64,000 nt of DNA from Takakia lepidozioides. Lineage: Eukaryota > Streptophyta > Takakiopsida > Takakiales > Takakiaceae. A model generated the notes under the pieces. It had not been told where the DNA came from. It did not search any database and saw nothing but the letters and a program-made list of their open reading frames with translations. Positions 60,201-64,000 of this stretch are shown piece after piece. Within the stretch, counting starts at the first letter, position 1; each line of letters starts with the position of its first letter. The stretch is from the NCBI GenBank assembly GCA_030704615.1, contig CM060733.1, forward strand, positions 186,001 to 250,000, given 5' to 3'. Position numbers and translations under genes: made by a program.

Positions 60201-62697
60201 CAGTGAGTGTTCTTTAACTTGCCATGTGGGCATGCTGGTCACCTTGGTAATCTTACATGTTATTCCTATCTTTGCTGCAAATATCAAGTCTGCTTAGTGT
60301 GGGAAAGTAAACGCATGTCTGAAATCATAGTTAGAGACCATCAAAAGTTCGAGTCACTAAGCATTATAGCATCAGCACACGTACTGTATTTAAGAAACAA
60401 ACCCAGTTGGCGTGGAAAGACCTTGCAGTATGGCCATGAAGAATTGCAGACAGTGAAGGTTCTGGCAGGTTAAGTGGACATGCACTTACCCTTGGTCCCA
60501 TTCCATCATTGGAAATGTTTAGATCTGGATCAGATGATTGATTTTGTTTGTCCAGGAGGGCTGGGGATGTGAGAACAATGGAGAGGTTGTGCCGGGCCTG
60601 CAAGTATGCTGTGAGATCCTCTCTCATTCCCGTTAGATGATGTATATATGTTCCCACCAGTAATTGACTAATGAGCATTACGACTGTGAGTCCAATGATG
60701 ACTTCCATTTTGAGTCCTCTGTCTTCTCTCTTTCCAAATTTCAGAGGTTTTATGGCCACTTGTTTACAGTCAGCATGGACTTATCTCTTTTCTCAGGTAC
60801 GAAACTGTGGAAGGGCACTTGGAAGTGTGATGGGTCCACTATTGGAGGAGGTACAGGTGCAGTATCAGCAGCATCATCATTCCTGCCTTCTTTACCTTGC
60901 CAGTGAAGTTATTAAGGTTTGATACTCCACTTTTTAACCTATTATAAATGTTTTCTCTCTGCATTGAGTTGTGCGACTATTTCCTTTGGCTGAAGGATGG
61001 ATGTAAGCCACACCAAGCTTACGGGACTCCCAAGTTCAACCAGAATGTTCACAGTAGAGAGATTGATGTCCTTCATGTGTAATATAACACCAGTTTCTAA
61101 AATTGGGAGTGGTGTGGGGAACTCCAGGTGTTTGGTGGTGATACTGCTTGTGCAGGCTACCTGGGAACATTGATTTCTGTCCTCTTTGGACAAACCATTA
61201 TTCTGCTAACAACTATTCAGGTAGTACATGCTTCTTAGCATTGCATGTACCCCAATCGCCACTGTTTGCAGCAAGCTGTTTCCGTTATCATTGCTTAAAG
61301 ATCCTCAATTATCTTTCACCAGAAGTCTAAATCTGGCAAGATCATCAAGGCTTCTGCTCTAGTGCTTGCATGTCTGATATTCTATCCAGAAACTGGCATG
61401 TATTGAGGCCATACGTTTCACTCTAATTTTATTGATTTCTTATGTACGCAACCAGCAAGTGACAAAGTTCTCTGGTTATAACAAGTGCAGGATTTCACTT
61501 CACAACCGGATGTAGCTGATGACTGTTTTTTGTTGGCATCACGGTGCATCCGTTACTGCCCCCAGTTGCTGGTGCCCACAACTATGTTACCTCCGCTCTT
61601 AGATTGTGCCATGACTGGCATCACTATCCAACACAGGTCTTTTGTCCTTCCATATTGCACCATTCTTAAACAGGGTGACAGTCATTAAATCTGCCTGGTC
61701 AGGATACCTGCTTCTGATGGGGTCGCCTCTTGTAGCATTGCTCCTTAAACCTCAGCAACCTTGTCTAAACTATTCTTGCTGGGTTGTGAGGGCGCTCTGA
61801 GTTTTCCTTGCTTTTGTTGCTCTTCTGTAGTTCACTTTCTCCCCAACATGTTAGCATTGATGAATATTGCTACCTCCAATTTCATTTTCTCTTTTAATTG
61901 ACAATCTGGTGCTGCTGTGTTCATTGAGGTTGTTGTTTTTATACATGGTTTGCAGGGAAGCATGCCGGTCCATCTTGACATTTTTCCAGGATATTTTTGA
62001 ATTGCCAACTTCACATACAGGAAAGCAGTATCGGGCAGCTGTTGATGCAGCTTTGTTACCTCGAGGAGCAACCTTGACTAGAGTTCTTATCGCTGCTTTG
62101 GTTGGAGCACTTCCGGAGTCACGATTGGATGAGGTTTTAGTACTTTCTATCCTTGCCTTGTTTTAATTTATGGTTGATGTCCTTCTCATTATATGAAGGT
62201 TGTTCTGTCAGGAAGAGACAGGTGTCAGTGGTGAAATATCACAACTACTCTCTTGTTACCAGCGCACAAGAATAATCATCAATTATGGGTGGTTAGTATG
62301 TTTCTTTTTGTTGGTTGCTCTTGTGTTCCCCTAGGCAGGATTCCTGAGCTCAGTTGGTTAGCATTTTCAGTCGTAGATTACAAGCAACTAACTCTTTCGG
62401 TTGATAATTTTTGGGCAGGTCATATGCGTGTTGTTGTCACTGGCAAGACTATATGGTCCACAGGTGGCGCGTTGGGCACAGGAAGCCGCAGGGCGGATAC
62501 CCTCAAGTGTAGTAACAGACGGAGAGCGGATGAGTTTTTTGCAGGCCATCTCATCAGCTGCTTCAGGGGCAGACTCACCGGCACTCACCAGCTCCATGGA
62601 GGAGATTTCAGACGTTTGTCGCCGAAACAAAAAGGTTCTGGAAGCTGTCCAGAGTGCTTTGCAGCCCTTGTACCTCACTTTATCACCTGCTGGCTAG
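51208..62697 (+). CDS. MOS14: Transportin-SR (MOS14/TNPO3-type importin beta)
   Basis: This is the nuclear import receptor for SR splicing factors. I resolve 28 exons: 51208-51339, 51500-51577, 51829-51891, 52487-52534, 52783-52929, 53590-53727, 53906-53946, 54261-54352, 54544-54671, 55358-55429, 55866-55941, 56180-56300, 56668-56776, 57326-57407, 57841-57923, 58160-58279, 58549-58600, 58795-58950, 59247-59370, 59546-59627, 59855-59949, 60128-60202, 60556-60610, 60797-60916, 61128-61220, 61491-61636, 61956-62133 and 62419-62697. All junctions keep frame and total 994 codons plus stop, against about 960 aa in Arabidopsis. Landmarks are EALQALYHHPD, VRPERRRQF, the RCIRYCPQLLVP block and the C-terminal SDVCRRNKKVLEAVQ. 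HEAT-type helical repeats fill the chain. Every intron is GT-AG except intron 1, which begins with GC. No damage is seen. Confidence 0.94.
51340..51499 (+). other. Putative GC-AG intron (intron 1 of the importin gene)
   Basis: Exon 1 must end after EAWQ, because exon 2 resumes with VSDSLLHD as in MOS14. The next bases are GCATGG, and no GT occurs before the in-frame TAA at 51373. GC-AG introns are a known minor class; the extended match to the usual AG/GCAAGT consensus is poor here. Confidence 0.65.
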
Positions 62698-63711
62698 TCT
62701 GGGTACACTGGTGCAATGAAAGGCTGTCTTTTCAATTTCCCTAGAAGTTATTACAGGGTTGTGTAGAAGATGGAGGAAGAAGTGATTGTATCATAGTCTG
62801 TGCTTGCTATGCATATGCATGCCTCCAAAGTTGTTGAGAGTTTAGTTACGTTGCAATATGTGCTGTGGATTTCATAAGGGACCCGAGATTCCTGCATGGT
62901 TTCGTGGTGTGACCATTCAAGTGAGATTCAGATGCTACTGTGTTGGGCTTCCTCATGTGAGGCACTGGTTGATAAAATTCTATATGCTGGAAACACAAAC
63001 AGGAAGTATCCCTGTTGCATTGCAATCTTATAACTTGGCCATGAGCACAAACGTATTCCTTACTATTTGACATTAGAACATAGCAATATTGTTTATGCAA
63101 ATTGGAGGGGTGATCCTCCCTAGATCTCTATCTCCAGTTTAGTTTGCTTGATGCAGCAAAACTGGACTGACACTAGGCCAATTTAGGATTGACATGAAGG
63201 CCTCTCTGTTTTTCGCTTTCATCATGACTTTCTCTCCAGGGTCACGAGCCCCCAACAGGTAGTAGCTGCAGCTTGACCTCAGATAAGCAGTCTTGTGGGA
63301 ATTGCAAGGGTGATCTTTCAGATTTCTTGCCTCTTCAGTACTACCTGGTCTTTTTGGCTCAGAATGAGCATGCTACACACTTGTGTATCCGGATAAAGTC
63401 CATGTAGTATTTGTGTCTAGGTGACAAACATCATGGATCATTACGCATGGGTCATCCAAACAGATGTGTCAATTCAGAGATTTCCCTTTTCCATTCCCTT
63501 TATCTAACTCAAGTAATGTATAGTAATGTGTTGTCCGCATGGATCGTGCACACCCAACACCACAGGAATTTGCCTCAGCATCCACATCCAGAACTCACAT
63601 AGCCTCGCAAGCAAAGCGCTATCACTCCACCTTCGGAGAATGTCAAGCTCCACATCGTGTGCAACGTCAATCTACTGCACACGTTCGTAGGACGAAGAGT
63701 TGTGAGCCTCG
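62698..63711. other. 3' flank of the importin gene, intergenic
   Basis: No further gene is supported. The longest frames (62846-63100 minus, 62858-63070 plus) have no recognisable motif. The importin 3' UTR lies in its first part. Confidence 0.4.
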
Positions 63712-63727
63712 ACCCTAAACCCTAAAC
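63712..63727 (+). promoter_or_regulatory. Tandem telo-box ACCCTAAACCCTAAAC
   Basis: Two overlapping AAACCCTAA-type units lie 26 bp before a candidate start codon at 63753, in the position usual for plant telo-boxes. Confidence 0.5.
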
Positions 63728-63752
63728 TGGACCTCTCCTTCCCTTTTGAGAG

Positions 63753-64000
63753 ATGAGCACTCCAGGGATGGGGATGGAAGAAGAAGAAGATCAGCCGGTT
63801 GCAGGTCAACGACCCAGTGACGACTGGCTGCAAAGGGTTTAGTACGGGGTTTCCTAATTTGGCGGCGTTCTAATTTAGAGGCAATTTTGGTGGGACTGCG
63901 GTCTGGTCTCGCAGGAAGGAAGAAGTCGCTCGTTCGCAAGAACTTGCGGAGGAAGACGACGATACACCGTGGGCGAGGGTTTGATCACGCCACGACATTA
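63753..64000 (+). CDS. 5' end of an unrecognised gene, runs off the window
   Basis: Exon 63753-63804 encodes MSTPGMGMEEEEDQPVA plus one base. Removing a 110-bp GT-AG intron joins it at a Gly codon to 63915-64000, which is open to the window edge and basic (GRKKSLVRKNLRRKTT, then HRGRGFDHA). Without splicing the frame stops at 63840. The acidic-then-basic start and the tandem telo-box upstream look gene-like. I do not recognise the family, and the intron is inferred from splice motifs only. Confidence 0.5.

Noticed and set aside
57326-62697. Numerous 60-140 codon frames within importin introns and on the minus strand
   Set aside because: Each overlaps resolved exons in another frame or lies in introns and shows no motif of its own.

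Overview
The window is nuclear DNA from a land plant. It carries spliced genes with mostly short GT-AG introns, organelle-RNA families typical of plants (a PORR protein and a PLS-class PPR relic), plant-type LINE and LTR retrotransposon debris, and telo-boxes in front of two genes. I cannot place the species. The mix would suit a seed-free plant or any other embryophyte. No CRISPR arrays, operons or bacterial features were seen.

Layout. 0-4.5 kb: the last 65 codons of a TauD-like dioxygenase, a 42-43 nt tandem repeat, a LINE fragment and a PPR relic. 4.5-8.4 kb: a complete six-exon gene for 26S proteasome ATPase RPT2 (444 aa). 9.0-10.1 kb: a non-autonomous inverted-repeat element flanked by TA. 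10.3-12.6 kb: an unrecognised multi-exon gene with a possible signal peptide, a repetitive alanine-rich middle and an acidic tail. 14.8-15.9 kb: a decayed reading region with 36-codon repeats. 16.4-17.7 kb (minus): a complete two-exon PORR gene (406 aa).

19-39 kb is a nested, repeat-rich accessory block. A coiled-coil gene with a SUMO-interaction-like motif (19.4-22.3 kb, minus) ends abruptly at an approximately 10.8 kb DNA transposon (22.27-33.06 kb). That element has 37-bp terminal inverted repeats, direct subterminal G-rich repeats and a transposase whose motif layout resembles the P/THAP9 group. It also holds a tRNA-like A/B box, a LINE whose C-terminal segment is amplified as a 750-bp tandem array, and degenerate OSB-like motifs. 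To its right lie two divergently oriented relics of a second transposase-like family (motifs CCCKYH, WRDGCAAQFK, HGKGEHDG) and one isolated exon of a SEN1/MAGATAMA3-type helicase.

40.8-49.1 kb holds a short-motif repeat, an LTR retrotransposon that keeps gag and protease-like parts but no recognisable polymerase, and a LINE 3' end with poly(A). 51.2-62.7 kb is a complete gene of 28 exons for a MOS14/TNPO3-type importin (994 aa), the import receptor for SR splicing factors. Its first intron appears to use a GC donor. The last 250 bases carry a tandem telo-box and what looks like the 5' end of another gene running off the window.

The well-supported host genes serve proteolysis (RPT2), organelle RNA processing (PORR) and nuclear import (MOS14). 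They show no functional linkage. All exon boundaries were read by hand from splice motifs, frame continuity and remembered family sequences; no alignment was run.
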